Below, piece after piece: positions 47,004 to 55,832 of a stretch of 64,000 bases of DNA. Each line of letters begins with the position of its first letter. The first letter of the stretch is position 1. The DNA is from Kaistia terrae. GTDB lineage: Bacteria; Pseudomonadota; Alphaproteobacteria; Rhizobiales; Kaistiaceae. Location: NCBI RefSeq assembly GCF_026344005.1, contig NZ_JAPKNH010000001.1:868001-932000 (forward strand), read 5' to 3'. A model generated the notes under the pieces. It saw nothing but the letters and a program-made list of their open reading frames with translations. It was not told the origin of the DNA and did not search any database. The translations under genes and the position numbers were made by a program.

Positions 47004-47182
47004 TGTGACCCCGCATTGTTAAAATTAGCTAGAATTTACAAGTAATTTTTGATCGCCATGTCATTTGAGTGGATTCCCCAACACTAAAGACGATACCGAA
47101 TCAAGATCTCAGTAAGACTGTCGTGAATTTGCCCTAGTTGTATGTTCTGGACACCCTTGAAGCAGGACGATAAAGTTCAGAA
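47004..47182. promoter_or_regulatory. Divergent AT-rich promoter region between the MarR gene and the type I secretion genes
   Basis: 179 bases, notably AT-rich. Contains AAATTAGCTAGAATTT (47022-47037, partial dyad symmetry) and TACAAGTAA (47037-47045); the latter recurs at 50457-50465 upstream of the RTX gene. Binding by the MarR protein is inferred. Confidence 0.45.
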
Positions 47183-48994
47183 ATGACAATTTCAAGGCAA
47201 TACAATATTATGCCGAAAATTGAAGCAACCTTGCACAAGCGTTCGGCAAACAAGACGCAGGGGAACGCTGGCCTTTCTCAAACTCTCGTCGTTGTCGAGG
47301 CCCGTCGCTCCTTTATGGTTGGGCTGGGGTACGCAGCAACCCTTAGTGCCTTTATCAATGTCCTTCAACTGACGGTTCCCCTGTACATGCTACAGGTACA
47401 CGACCGCGTGTTGAATAGCCGGAGTATGGACACGCTCGCCATGCTGTCGGCCTTGGCCGCCGGCGCGCTTATCCTGTACGGCATACTGGAATTCATCCGC
47501 TCGCAGGTCTTCCTGGTGATGGGCGGCAGGCTGGTGCGCCGGTTGAATGAGCCGGTTCTCTCCGCCTCGATCCGCGCTACGGCGCGCGAAGGGACCGGCA
47601 AAGCAGCCCAGGCGCTTCGTGATCTTTCGGATCTGCGCAACTTCCTGACTGGCCATGCTGTGAGCGCGCCGCTCGAAGCGGCATGGAGCCCCATCTTCCT
47701 TGCCGTTCTGTTCATGCTGCATCCAGGGTTCGGCATCGCCGGTATCGTCTCGGTCCTCGTCCTGATCCTCTCCAGCGTGGCCATGGACCTGTTCACACGC
47801 GGGATTTTGAGCGACGCGAACAGGGAGAATATCGACTCGATCAGCAATATTGCCGGCCAGGTCCGGCATGCTGAAGTGATCGAGAGCATGGGCATGCTGT
47901 CCGCCTTGTCGGCCCGTTGGCGCATCGCGCAGTTCCGTGCCCTCGAGTTGCTGGAAACCGGCAATCGCCGGGGCCGAGCCATTTCCTCCATCACGCGTAC
48001 CGTTCGATATGGCATGCAACTCTTCATCCTTGCCCTTGGTTGCATTCTGGCAATCCGCCAGGAAATATCCAGCGGCGCGATGATCGCGGCGACGATTGTC
48101 ACCGGACGACTTCTGCTTCCGTTCGACAGCGTCGTCGAAAACAGCCGGCAATGGATTACGGCGAGTGGTGCGTGGAAGCGGGTCCGCAGCCTGCTCGAAA
48201 CCGAAGGTACCGATCGCCAGACCATGTCGACATCGGTCGCCGATGGGGACCTCGTCGTCGACCGGCTGATCTACGCGGCGCAGGGACAGGATGTCCCGAT
48301 CATCAAGGGCATCTCCTTCAGCCTTTCGCCCGGCGAAGTGCTGGGCGTTATCGGGCCATCGGCAGCCGGAAAATCGACGCTGGCGCGGTTGCTTGTCGGC
48401 ATCATCAAGCCGACGGCGGGCGGCGTCTATCTGGACGGTAACAGCGTCTTTCTCTGGGAGCGGACCTCGTTTGGGCAGCTGGTCGGCTATCTGCCGCAAT
48501 CCGTTTCGCTGCTCGACGGTACGATCCGCGAGAACATTGCGCGGATGGAGGATGGCGATCCGCGTGCCGTCATCGAGGCGGCGCGCATCGCAGATGTGCA
48601 CGAAATGATCGGTCGCCTGCCGCTCGGCTATGACACGCCGGTGGGCGATGCGCGACTGACGCTCTCTGGTGGCCAGCGCCAGCGCGTGGCCCTGGCGCGC
48701 TGCCTCTACGGCCATCCCAGGCTGATCGTTCTGGATGAGCCCAACGCTAATCTGGACTCGAATGGCGAGGCGGCGCTGATCCGTGCGATTCGGGCGGCCA
48801 AGGCGGACGGAGCGATCGTCATCATGATCGCTCACCGACCTGCCATCATGGAAATCGCCGACAAGCTGCTGGTTCTCGAGAATGGTCGCGTTTCCCAATA
48901 CGGACCGCGAACCGACATCATCGCGCCCATGACCGCCGAACGGCAGGGGCCCAAGCCCAGCCCGGCAATTGCGCAAGGTGGAGATCGGCGATGA
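47183..48994 (+). CDS. Type I secretion system permease/ATPase (PrtD/PrsD-like)
   Basis: 603 residues from 47183; an ATG at 47210 is an alternative. Inner-membrane ABC exporter half, homodimer expected. Membrane domain about 45-340 (GYAATLSAFINVLQLTVPLYMLQVHDRVLNSRSMDTL is the PrtD-type opening; no peptidase domain). ATPase domain: Walker A near 391-399 (GPSAAGKST), signature LSGGQRQRVALARCLYG, Walker B LIVLDEPNANLDSNGE. Overlaps the HlyD gene by four bases. Expected to export the RTX proteins encoded nearby, as PrsDE does in rhizobia. Confidence 0.95.
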   Translation: MTISRQYNIMPKIEATLHKRSANKTQGNAGLSQTLVVVEARRSFMVGLGYAATLSAFINVLQLTVPLYMLQVHDRVLNSRSMDTLAMLSALAAGALILYGILEFIRSQVFLVMGGRLVRRLNEPVLSASIRATAREGTGKAAQALRDLSDLRNFLTGHAVSAPLEAAWSPIFLAVLFMLHPGFGIAGIVSVLVLILSSVAMDLFTRGILSDANRENIDSISNIAGQVRHAEVIESMGMLSALSARWRIAQFRALELLETGNRRGRAISSITRTVRYGMQLFILALGCILAIRQEISSGAMIAATIVTGRLLLPFDSVVENSRQWITASGAWKRVRSLLETEGTDRQTMSTSVADGDLVVDRLIYAAQGQDVPIIKGISFSLSPGEVLGVIGPSAAGKSTLARLLVGIIKPTAGGVYLDGNSVFLWERTSFGQLVGYLPQSVSLLDGTIRENIARMEDGDPRAVIEAARIADVHEMIGRLPLGYDTPVGDARLTLSGGQRQRVALARCLYGHPRLIVLDEPNANLDSNGEAALIRAIRAAKADGAIVIMIAHRPAIMEIADKLLVLENGRVSQYGPRTDIIAPMTAERQGPKPSPAIAQGGDRR

Positions 48995-50385
48995 CATTGC
49001 CAAAGCAGACCCATACCGAGCTTGAAAAAGCTCGGCGCGAAGCCGTTCCTGCCATCATCTACGCCAACGCAGCCCGCCGCGCCCAACATGAAACGCTGGA
49101 GCGCGAGCCAAGCCTGCGGACCCCGATCATCGCTGGGGTCGTGGCGGTGGTTGTCGGCTTCGGCGGCTTTGCCGGCTGGGCCTATTCGGCCAATCTCGAT
49201 AGCGCGTCCGTCGCCTCGGGCATTGTGATCGCCGATACCAAGCGCAAGACAATCAGTCACTACGAGGGCGGGATCCTGAAGCAGCTTCTCGTCAAGGAGG
49301 GCGAACTGGTAAAGGCCGGTCAGCCGCTTATCCTGCTCGACGATACGCGGGCCCGATCCGAGCTGCAGCAGCTCACGTCGCGCAGATTCTCCCTGATAGC
49401 GAAATTGGCGCGGCTACGCAGCGAGCAGTCCGATGCTCCCAGCGTGGTGTTTCCCGACGAATTGCTCCAGTCGACTGACGACGCCGCGCAGGATGCGATC
49501 ACTGCCGAACGGCGGTTCTTCAAGACGCGGGTGGCTGCCAAGAGCGGGCGGCTTGACGTTCAGAAGAAGTCGGTCGAGCAACATGAAGCGGAGGCGCAGG
49601 CCCTGTCGGCGCAGATCGACGCGACAATCCGGCAAAAGGAACTGATTCAGGAGCAGCGCGATACGATCGCGCAGCTCGTGGCCAAGGGTTACGCCAAACG
49701 CTCACAGCTTCTGGAACTTGATACGCGCGCGAGCCAGCTCGTCGGCAATGGCGGCGAGATGGCTGCCAACAAGGCGAAGGCCGAACAGGCCAAGGCCGGC
49801 GCCAAGCTGGAACTGCTTGCGCTCACGTCGGACTGGCTGCAGCAGGTGGCTGGCGACATTGCCACGACACGTGGCGATCTGGCCGATGTCGACGAGAAGA
49901 TCATTGCCTCGCGCGATGTCCTGCGACGACTGGAGGTGCGGTCTCCCGAGGCGGGCATCATCGTCAACTCCCAGATCCGCACTCTCGGCGCTGCCATCAG
50001 CGCCGGGGCGCCACTGATGGATATCGTTCCCGAGAATGAACCGCTGATCATCGAGGCTCGTGTCGCCCCTACCGACATTGACACGATCAGCCTCGGTCAG
50101 AAGGTGCGTGTCCGCCTGACGGCCTACAATCAACGCAATCACGCGCCCCTGGAGGGCAGGCTGATTTATGTCGGCGCGGATCAGGAGGTCGATCCGCACA
50201 CGAATTCCGCCTATTTCGTCACCCGCTCCGAAGTGCTGCCGGAGTCGCTGGCGGCGGCCGCTGGCGTCAAGCTCTACCCCGGCATGCCGGCGGATGTGCT
50301 GATCATCAACAAGCCCCGGCTCGCCATCGACTACCTGCTGTCGCCGATCACGGACAGCCTCAACGCCGCCTTCCACGAGGAATGA
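48991..50385 (+). CDS. Type I secretion periplasmic adaptor (HlyD/PrsE-like)
   Basis: 464 residues. Membrane fusion protein for the exporter. Short cytoplasmic N-terminus, one membrane helix about residues 45-68 (IIAGVVAVVVGFGGFAGWAYS), then the barrel/lipoyl start GGILKQLLVKEGELVKAGQPLILLDDTRA, a long coiled-coil (about 120-300) and the second half with RSPEAGIIVNSQIRTLGAAISAGAPLMDIVPENEPLIIEARV. Coupled by ATGA to the ATPase. The outer-membrane TolC partner is not in the window. Confidence 0.95.
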   Translation: MTLPKQTHTELEKARREAVPAIIYANAARRAQHETLEREPSLRTPIIAGVVAVVVGFGGFAGWAYSANLDSASVASGIVIADTKRKTISHYEGGILKQLLVKEGELVKAGQPLILLDDTRARSELQQLTSRRFSLIAKLARLRSEQSDAPSVVFPDELLQSTDDAAQDAITAERRFFKTRVAAKSGRLDVQKKSVEQHEAEAQALSAQIDATIRQKELIQEQRDTIAQLVAKGYAKRSQLLELDTRASQLVGNGGEMAANKAKAEQAKAGAKLELLALTSDWLQQVAGDIATTRGDLADVDEKIIASRDVLRRLEVRSPEAGIIVNSQIRTLGAAISAGAPLMDIVPENEPLIIEARVAPTDIDTISLGQKVRVRLTAYNQRNHAPLEGRLIYVGADQEVDPHTNSAYFVTRSEVLPESLAAAAGVKLYPGMPADVLIINKPRLAIDYLLSPITDSLNAAFHEE

Positions 50386-50675
50386 GCCTACGCTGCAATG
50401 CAGCAATTTAAGGCGGAATATAATTCGAAATTCGATTCAAATTAATTCTATAGATCTACAAGTAACGCGGCAAATATCTCCATATACTACAGCAAATGCC
50501 TTGTTTTGCTTAAGGTCTTCTGAGTAGATTCTTTGAATTGGCCTTTGAATGTTTTCCGCCTTCGCTTATAGTGCAGTGCGTCATATCTTCCGTAGGCCAA
50601 TAGGTCGGGAAGATGGGGCAGCCGCGGAGATGCTTCCATCTGTGCGGTATGAACCGACTGGCATAGGAGACTTCC
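50386..50675 (+). other. AT-rich leader of the first RTX gene
   Basis: 290 bases between the HlyD gene and the RTX gene. The first 130 bases are strongly AT-rich, with a small GCTGCAATGCAGC dyad and TACAAGTAA at 50457-50465. The last part carries AGGAG at 50665-50669 before the RTX ATG. Suggests the RTX gene has its own promoter. Confidence 0.5.
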
Positions 50676-51389
50676 ATGGCCACACTAGAAGGCGGGGCGT
50701 ATGACGACGTCCTTTTTGGATCGCGCTTCAGCGACATCATTTTTGCCCACGCCGGCAATGACTTTGTTTTCGGCGGCGACGGTGACGATACGATCTTCGG
50801 CGAAGCGGGCGACGACACGCTTTATGGCGACGCCGGCAATGATCTTCTGTTCGGCGGAGCCGGTTCCGATACGCTCTTTGGCGGCGAAGGGCACGACATG
50901 CTCTTCGGCGGCGATGGCGATGATCAGCTCTTCGGTGACGCCGGCAACGATATCCTCGACGGCGGCGCCGGCAACGACGTCCTCGACGGCGGTGCGGGCA
51001 ACGACATCCTTCTCGGCGGCGCAGGCGATGACGTTCTGCGTGGCGGAGAGGGTAGCGATATCCTGAATGGCGGCGCCGGTAACGACATCCTCGAAGGTGG
51101 TGCCGGCAACGACATCCTGACCGGCGGCGCGGGTCAAGACGTGTTCGTCTTCACCGGCGGCGGCGGCAACGACGTCGTGCTCGACTTCCATGCCGGCGAA
51201 GATCTTCTGCAGATCTCGCAGAACATCAACGGCACGGACATCTCCAGCGCAGATGATCTCGCAGCGCGTGCCACCCAGGTCGGGGCCAATACGGTCATTG
51301 ATCTTGGCCACGGCGATTCGATCACGCTCGTTAACGTCAATGCAGACGACGTTCACGGCCATCCGAGCAGCTACTTCGTGATTGGCTGA
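50676..51389 (+). CDS. RTX calcium-binding protein, small, probable type I secreted
   Basis: 237 residues. After about 30 residues it is an unbroken array of some 14 nonapeptides of the form GGxGxDxLx (residues 33-158), which fold as a calcium-bound parallel beta-roll. The last 80 residues (VFVFTGGGGNDVVLDFHAGEDLLQI...) match the C-terminal region of serralysin-type secreted proteins that carries the type I export signal. No N-terminal signal peptide and no enzymatic domain. Its place 290 bases after the exporter genes makes it their likely substrate. Possible roles: calcium-dependent adhesin, matrix protein or EPS-binding protein. Followed by a strong terminator. Confidence 0.93.
   Translation: MATLEGGAYDDVLFGSRFSDIIFAHAGNDFVFGGDGDDTIFGEAGDDTLYGDAGNDLLFGGAGSDTLFGGEGHDMLFGGDGDDQLFGDAGNDILDGGAGNDVLDGGAGNDILLGGAGDDVLRGGEGSDILNGGAGNDILEGGAGNDILTGGAGQDVFVFTGGGGNDVVLDFHAGEDLLQISQNINGTDISSADDLAARATQVGANTVIDLGHGDSITLVNVNADDVHGHPSSYFVIG
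50772..51149 (+). repeat. 27-bp coding tandem repeat (RTX array)
   Basis: About 14 consecutive 27-base units encoding the nonapeptides, with GGCGGCGCCGGCAACGAC as the commonest core. Units 7 to 13 are the most alike, suggesting recent expansion; copy number may vary between strains. Confidence 0.85.
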
Positions 51390-51408
51390 CATTTAGTCAG
51401 CTGATGGT

Positions 51409-51453
51409 CTGCGGCGTCCGGATCCCTCCCGCCGGACGCCGCAGTTCTCTTTT
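51409..51453 (+). terminator. Intrinsic terminator after the first RTX gene
   Basis: Perfect 13-bp stem CTGCGGCGTCCGG/CCGGACGCCGCAG, ten-base loop, then TTCTCTTTT. Ends the RTX transcript before the GT2 gene. Confidence 0.9.
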
Positions 51454-51479
51454 GCGTTTACGATATCGAGGTGCCCGGC

Positions 51480-53729
51480 ATGCTGGAAATCGTCCCGTTA
51501 TCGTCTCGCGATAACCAAGCCGAAGCGATCCGCAGCATCAAATTGGCCTCGGATGTATCGCTGGTAGTCTGGGATCTGCCCGGACCTTGCGCCGTACCCC
51601 CGCGCTGCGCCCGCCAGGATGGCGAGATCATAGCTCCGCTGGCCAGCCTCCGGCTTGGCCGCGTCGATGGTGGGACGCGCATTCTGTGGGCCCTTCGCCC
51701 CCGTATTCCGCTGCGTCTGGTCGTGTCGGCTGGTACGCTCGGCCCTTCGGACAGGATCGATGTCGATCCGGCCGATCCGTTCATTGGCTCCGATATCACC
51801 AGCCTTGTCGAGGATCTCGACGGTCGCGCGCGCGTCTCGCTGCTGACGGCCTTCCTGACCTCCTGGTGCGGCGCATTTCGCCTGTCGCGCTCGCCGGCCT
51901 TTGCCGAGGTCGTGCAACTGCTTGCCGCCGAGCTGCAGCCTGGCAATGCGCAGGCCATGGTGGCCTGCCAGCCGACGCGCGACACGACGCTCATCGAATT
52001 TGCCACCAGCGCGGATCTTGGCGCCATTGCCTCGGCCCATCTTGTCACCGCACAGGGTGTGCGGCGGCTCGCCTGCGAAGTCTATGCCCGCAAGCCGGAC
52101 CGCAGCGGCCGACGCGGCCTCGTCCTTCTCGTCGAGGGCGACGCCACCGCCTTTCCGTCTGGTACGCTGGTTTTGATCGGCGAGCACGGCACCGCCATCC
52201 GCGCGCTCGGCAAGAGCGCCAAGGGGCCCGCCGGCTTCCTGCGTTGGTGGGGCACGCGCCGCGGCGACGGGGCGCTGACCGAGTTCCTCGTCCGCAGCCT
52301 TTCCGTCAAATCGGAAGAGGCGCGACTTGCCGTTATCGACATGCAGGCGCGGGCCGCCATGCCGCCCAAGGCGGCGGAACTGGCCGCGTTCCAGCCCGGA
52401 GCGGAAGTCGATCTCGCTTTGTCGCTGGATGGCGGCCTGCTGGTCGGCGGCTGGTTTCGGGATCCGCAGGGTCTCATTGCCGGCATCGATCATGTCGCCG
52501 CCGAGGCGACCCGGTCGCTGGACAAGGTCTGGCATCTGTTCCCCGGCCGCGTCGGCACAGACGAGGGCACCGGCGGCCATGACGCCACCGGCTTCATCGC
52601 CTATCTGCCGCATGACAAGCCGGCCGGTCCCATCCTGCAGCCGCGTTTCCGCCTGCGATTGAAGACCGGCGGCGAGATCAGCCTGATCCCCAAGCTGCAG
52701 CCGATCGACGCCGCGACCATGCGGGCAGGGGCGCTTCGCTCCGTGCCGCTTCAGCACGCGACCGGCTCGCTACTGTCGACGACGCTGGGCCCGGCGCTGG
52801 CCGAAATCCAGGGCCGCGTCGTCAAGTCGGTGGCGGTTGCCAAGGTCGAGCGTTTTGGCCCCGTGCTGGACGAACCGCTGTTCTCTATCGTCATCCCGCT
52901 TTACCGCGTGCTTGATTATCTCCGTTTCCAGGTGGCGGCCTTCGCCACCGATCCGGGGCTGCGCGACCAGACTGAGGTCATCTTCGTGCTCGATTCCCCC
53001 GAGCAGGCCGACGACGTCAGCCACATGCTGGGCGGGCTCTATCGCCTCTACAAGATGCCGATGACCTTGGTCGTGATGAGCGCCAATGGTGGCTATGCCC
53101 GTGCCAACAATGCCGGCGTGGAACTGGCGCGCGGGCTTATCGTCAACCTTCTGAATTCCGATGTCATCCCGACGGAGCACAACTGGCTTGGCAAACTGGC
53201 CGACAAGCTCGGCGGCTCGCCGAGCGTTGGCGCGGTCGGTCCGAAGCTGCTGTTCGAGGATGGCTCGCTGCAACATGCCGGGCTTTATTTCCAGCGCGAT
53301 GCGCGTGGAACCTGGCTCAACCATCACTTTTTCAAGGGCATGCCGGGCGGACACTTGCCCGCGAACCGGGCTCGGCTTGTCCCCGCCGTGACGGGCGCCT
53401 GCCTTGTCATGCTGCGCGAAACGTTCAGCGCAATCGGCGGGTTTTCGGAGGACTATGTCATCGGCGATTACGAGGACAGCGACATCTGCCTGAAGATACG
53501 CGAGGCCGGCCAGAGCGTCGCCTATGAGCCCGGCGTTGCGCTCTATCACCTGGAGCGTCGCTCCATGCGCCGCAATGGCGACTACATGCGCGGCATCGCC
53601 TCCCGCTACAATTCCTGGCTCCACACCCAGCGCTGGGATGGCGTGATCGGCACGCTGATGGATAAGGAAGCCGCCCCGTCCGAGCTGCCGAAAGCGGTAG
53701 AGATGACCCATCGCAGGAGCGCTGCATGA
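51480..53729 (+). CDS. GT2-family glycosyltransferase with N-terminal GW-type modules
   Basis: 749 residues; the ATG at 51480 follows GAGGTG by six bases (the GTG at 51471 is in that site). The N-terminal 450 residues are beta-rich and unknown apart from a module with LDGGLLVGGWFRDPQG. The GT-A domain (about 460-720) opens FSIVIPLYRV and has FVLDSPEQADD, NNAGVELARGLIVNLLNSDVIP (Asp561), VTGACLVMLRE and the catalytic-base pair in GDYEDSDICLKIREAG (Glu665-Asp666). Looks active. Inverting enzyme, sugar unknown. Overlaps the methyltransferase gene by four bases. Confidence 0.9.
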   Translation: MLEIVPLSSRDNQAEAIRSIKLASDVSLVVWDLPGPCAVPPRCARQDGEIIAPLASLRLGRVDGGTRILWALRPRIPLRLVVSAGTLGPSDRIDVDPADPFIGSDITSLVEDLDGRARVSLLTAFLTSWCGAFRLSRSPAFAEVVQLLAAELQPGNAQAMVACQPTRDTTLIEFATSADLGAIASAHLVTAQGVRRLACEVYARKPDRSGRRGLVLLVEGDATAFPSGTLVLIGEHGTAIRALGKSAKGPAGFLRWWGTRRGDGALTEFLVRSLSVKSEEARLAVIDMQARAAMPPKAAELAAFQPGAEVDLALSLDGGLLVGGWFRDPQGLIAGIDHVAAEATRSLDKVWHLFPGRVGTDEGTGGHDATGFIAYLPHDKPAGPILQPRFRLRLKTGGEISLIPKLQPIDAATMRAGALRSVPLQHATGSLLSTTLGPALAEIQGRVVKSVAVAKVERFGPVLDEPLFSIVIPLYRVLDYLRFQVAAFATDPGLRDQTEVIFVLDSPEQADDVSHMLGGLYRLYKMPMTLVVMSANGGYARANNAGVELARGLIVNLLNSDVIPTEHNWLGKLADKLGGSPSVGAVGPKLLFEDGSLQHAGLYFQRDARGTWLNHHFFKGMPGGHLPANRARLVPAVTGACLVMLRETFSAIGGFSEDYVIGDYEDSDICLKIREAGQSVAYEPGVALYHLERRSMRRNGDYMRGIASRYNSWLHTQRWDGVIGTLMDKEAAPSELPKAVEMTHRRSAA

Positions 53730-54559
53730 CGGCTGTTACCGCTTTGAAGCCCGTTCCTGAAGTTTTCGCGCGACCGGATTTCGACGACCGGCGCCTCGAC
53801 TGGCTGATGGAAAGCGTGAGGGGCAACAAGTTCCTGCCAGAACCAACCATCGATAGCATTTTCGTCGGAGACGGCGACTATCGCGCCATCGGCACCGAGT
53901 TCCTCGGTCATCTGGTCCGTCTCGGCGGCATCCAACCGAATGATCGCGTGCTCGACATCGGCAGCGGTATTGGCCGCATCGCCGTGCCGCTGACGCAATA
54001 TCTGTCGCCGGGCGCAGCCTATTGGGGCGTCGATCCGGTGGCGGAAGGCGTTGCCTGGTGCAGCCAGAACATCACGCCGGTCTATGACAATTTCCGCTTC
54101 GACCACATCGATGTCGCCCATCACATCTACAATCCGAAGGGCGCGATCAAGGGCGAGGCGCTGCGCCTGCCTTACGAGCCGGCGAGCTTCGATTTCATCT
54201 TCATGATCTCGGTCGCGACGCATCTGCCGCCGCTGGAAATCGCCGCCTATGTCCGCGAGGCGAAGCGCCTGCTCGCTCCGGGCGGGCGGCTGTTCATCAC
54301 GGCCTTCATCCTGGACGAGACCGCGCAGAGCGCCCTGCCGCAGCGCGATCCGCGACTGGCGTTCAAGCGCGAGGGCGAGGGGCCCGCTTGGCTGGTCGAT
54401 CGCACCGCGCCGCTCAGCGCGGTCGGGTTCGATGACGGCTTCTTCGAGCGGCTTTTTCGGCACATCGGGCTTTCCGTCTGCCTCAAGAGCCTGGGCCATT
54501 GGCGCGGTCAGCCGGCGGCGCACTACCAGGACATCCTGGTCGTCGAGAAGAAGGGGTGA
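53726..54559 (+). CDS. Class I SAM-dependent methyltransferase
   Basis: 277 residues. SAM-binding motif I is DRVLDIGSGIGRIAVPL (about residues 73-90); motif II region YWGVDPVAEGVAWC; then FDFIFMISVATHLPPLEIAAYVREAKRLLAPGGRLFITAF, the usual post-motif sequence. Cytoplasmic. Sandwiched between GT2 and GT4 genes with ATGA overlap upstream and two bases to the next start, so it probably methylates the growing glycan (for example as a capping reaction) or a nucleotide sugar. Confidence 0.9.
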   Translation: MTAVTALKPVPEVFARPDFDDRRLDWLMESVRGNKFLPEPTIDSIFVGDGDYRAIGTEFLGHLVRLGGIQPNDRVLDIGSGIGRIAVPLTQYLSPGAAYWGVDPVAEGVAWCSQNITPVYDNFRFDHIDVAHHIYNPKGAIKGEALRLPYEPASFDFIFMISVATHLPPLEIAAYVREAKRLLAPGGRLFITAFILDETAQSALPQRDPRLAFKREGEGPAWLVDRTAPLSAVGFDDGFFERLFRHIGLSVCLKSLGHWRGQPAAHYQDILVVEKKG

Positions 54560-54561
54560 GC

Positions 54562-55821
54562 ATGACGGAACGCATTCTGGTCGTTGCTCACAACCATCCC
54601 GACCTCCATCCCGGCGGCACGGAGATCTTCGCCCACGACCTGTTCCGCGCCTATAAGCGGGCGGGCTCCGAAGCCCTGTTCCTGGGTGCCACCAACCGCA
54701 TCCATCGTGACGAGAAGCCCGGCACCAGCTTTCAGGGCATCGGCGACGGTCCCGACGAGATGCTGCTCTGGGCCGGCCATTTCGACCGCTTCTTCATGAG
54801 CCAGGTCGATCTCTATGGCGTCGTCCCGGACCTTGAGGCGCTGCTGACGGAGTTCCGGCCGGACGTCGTCCACATCCACCATCTGCTGTTGATCGGGGCG
54901 GAATTTCCAGCCCTCGTCCGGCGTGTGCTGCCGAACGCGCGCATCGTCATGACGCTGCACGACTATTATCTGATCTGCGCCCATGACGGGCTGATGATGC
55001 GCACGACCGGGCGCGAGCGCTGCCATGGCGCGTCGCCGGATCGCTGCCATGGCTGTTTTCCCGAGATTGCCGCCGATCAGTTCCTGCTGCGTGAGCGCTA
55101 TCTGAAGACGCTGCTAACGACGGTGGATCGCTTTGTATCGCCGAGCGCCTTTCTGAAGGATCGCTTTGTCGCCTGGGGCCTGGCCGCTGACCACATTGAT
55201 GTCATCGCCAACGGCCAGCCGGGCGAGGGGCGGGCGCCGACTCTGCGCGAAGACGGCGCGCCGCGCAACATCTTTGGCTATTTCGGCAATCTCAATCCCT
55301 GGAAGGGCGGCACCGTGCTGCTCGATGCCGCCGAGCGGCTGATCTCAGGCGGCGTCGATTTCGGACTCCGCGTCCATGGTGGTTCGCCGTTTCAGGCGGA
55401 AGCCTTCCGCACCGAACTCGATGAGCGCTTTGCCCGCACCGCGTCGCACGTAGCCCGGCGTGGCCCCTATCGGCGCGAGGATGTGCCGGCGCTGATGGCG
55501 GCGGTCGACTGGGTCGTCGTGCCGTCGATCTGGTGGGAAAACGCGCCTCTCGTCATCCAGGAGGCCCAGCAGCAGGGCCGGCCTGTCATCGTCAGTGGCA
55601 TTGGCGGCATGGCCGAAATGGTCAAGCACGGCGCCAATGGGCTGACGGTTTCGCCCGATGATCCAATCGACCTTGCCCGCGCCATGCGCCAGGCAGCCAG
55701 CGATCCCGATCTCTGGCGTCGTCTCTCCGCCAACGCCACGCAGCCGCCGACCATCGATGCGGTTGCTGGCGAGTATCTTTCCCTTTTTGGTGCGCTCGCG
55801 CGCGCCAAGATCCCCGCCTGA
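54562..55821 (+). CDS. GT4-family glycosyltransferase (first of a paralogous pair)
   Basis: 419 residues from the ATG at 54562, two bases after the methyltransferase stop. GT-B fold: ILVVAHNHPDLHPGGTEIFAHDL opening; IHHLLLIGAEFP; a Cys-rich segment RCHGASPDRCHGCFPEI; then FGYFGNLNPWKGGTVLLDAA and WVVVPSIWWENAPLVIQEAQQQG. The same Cys pattern and SIWWEN block recur in the 58.9-kb gene, so the two are paralogues. Acceptor and sugar unknown. The next gene's AAGGAGG site overlaps its stop. Confidence 0.92.
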   Translation: MTERILVVAHNHPDLHPGGTEIFAHDLFRAYKRAGSEALFLGATNRIHRDEKPGTSFQGIGDGPDEMLLWAGHFDRFFMSQVDLYGVVPDLEALLTEFRPDVVHIHHLLLIGAEFPALVRRVLPNARIVMTLHDYYLICAHDGLMMRTTGRERCHGASPDRCHGCFPEIAADQFLLRERYLKTLLTTVDRFVSPSAFLKDRFVAWGLAADHIDVIANGQPGEGRAPTLREDGAPRNIFGYFGNLNPWKGGTVLLDAAERLISGGVDFGLRVHGGSPFQAEAFRTELDERFARTASHVARRGPYRREDVPALMAAVDWVVVPSIWWENAPLVIQEAQQQGRPVIVSGIGGMAEMVKHGANGLTVSPDDPIDLARAMRQAASDPDLWRRLSANATQPPTIDAVAGEYLSLFGALARAKIPA

Positions 55822-55832
55822 AGGAGGTCACC

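Noticed and set aside
50396-50412. GCTGCAATGCAGC dyad after the HlyD gene as a terminator
   Set aside because: Short stem with no loop to speak of and no T-run; more likely chance or a weak protein site.
50685-51392. 235-codon minus-strand frame opposite the small RTX gene
   Set aside because: Its repeats are the reverse complement of the 27-bp RTX units; the plus-strand reading has a ribosome site, export tail and terminator.
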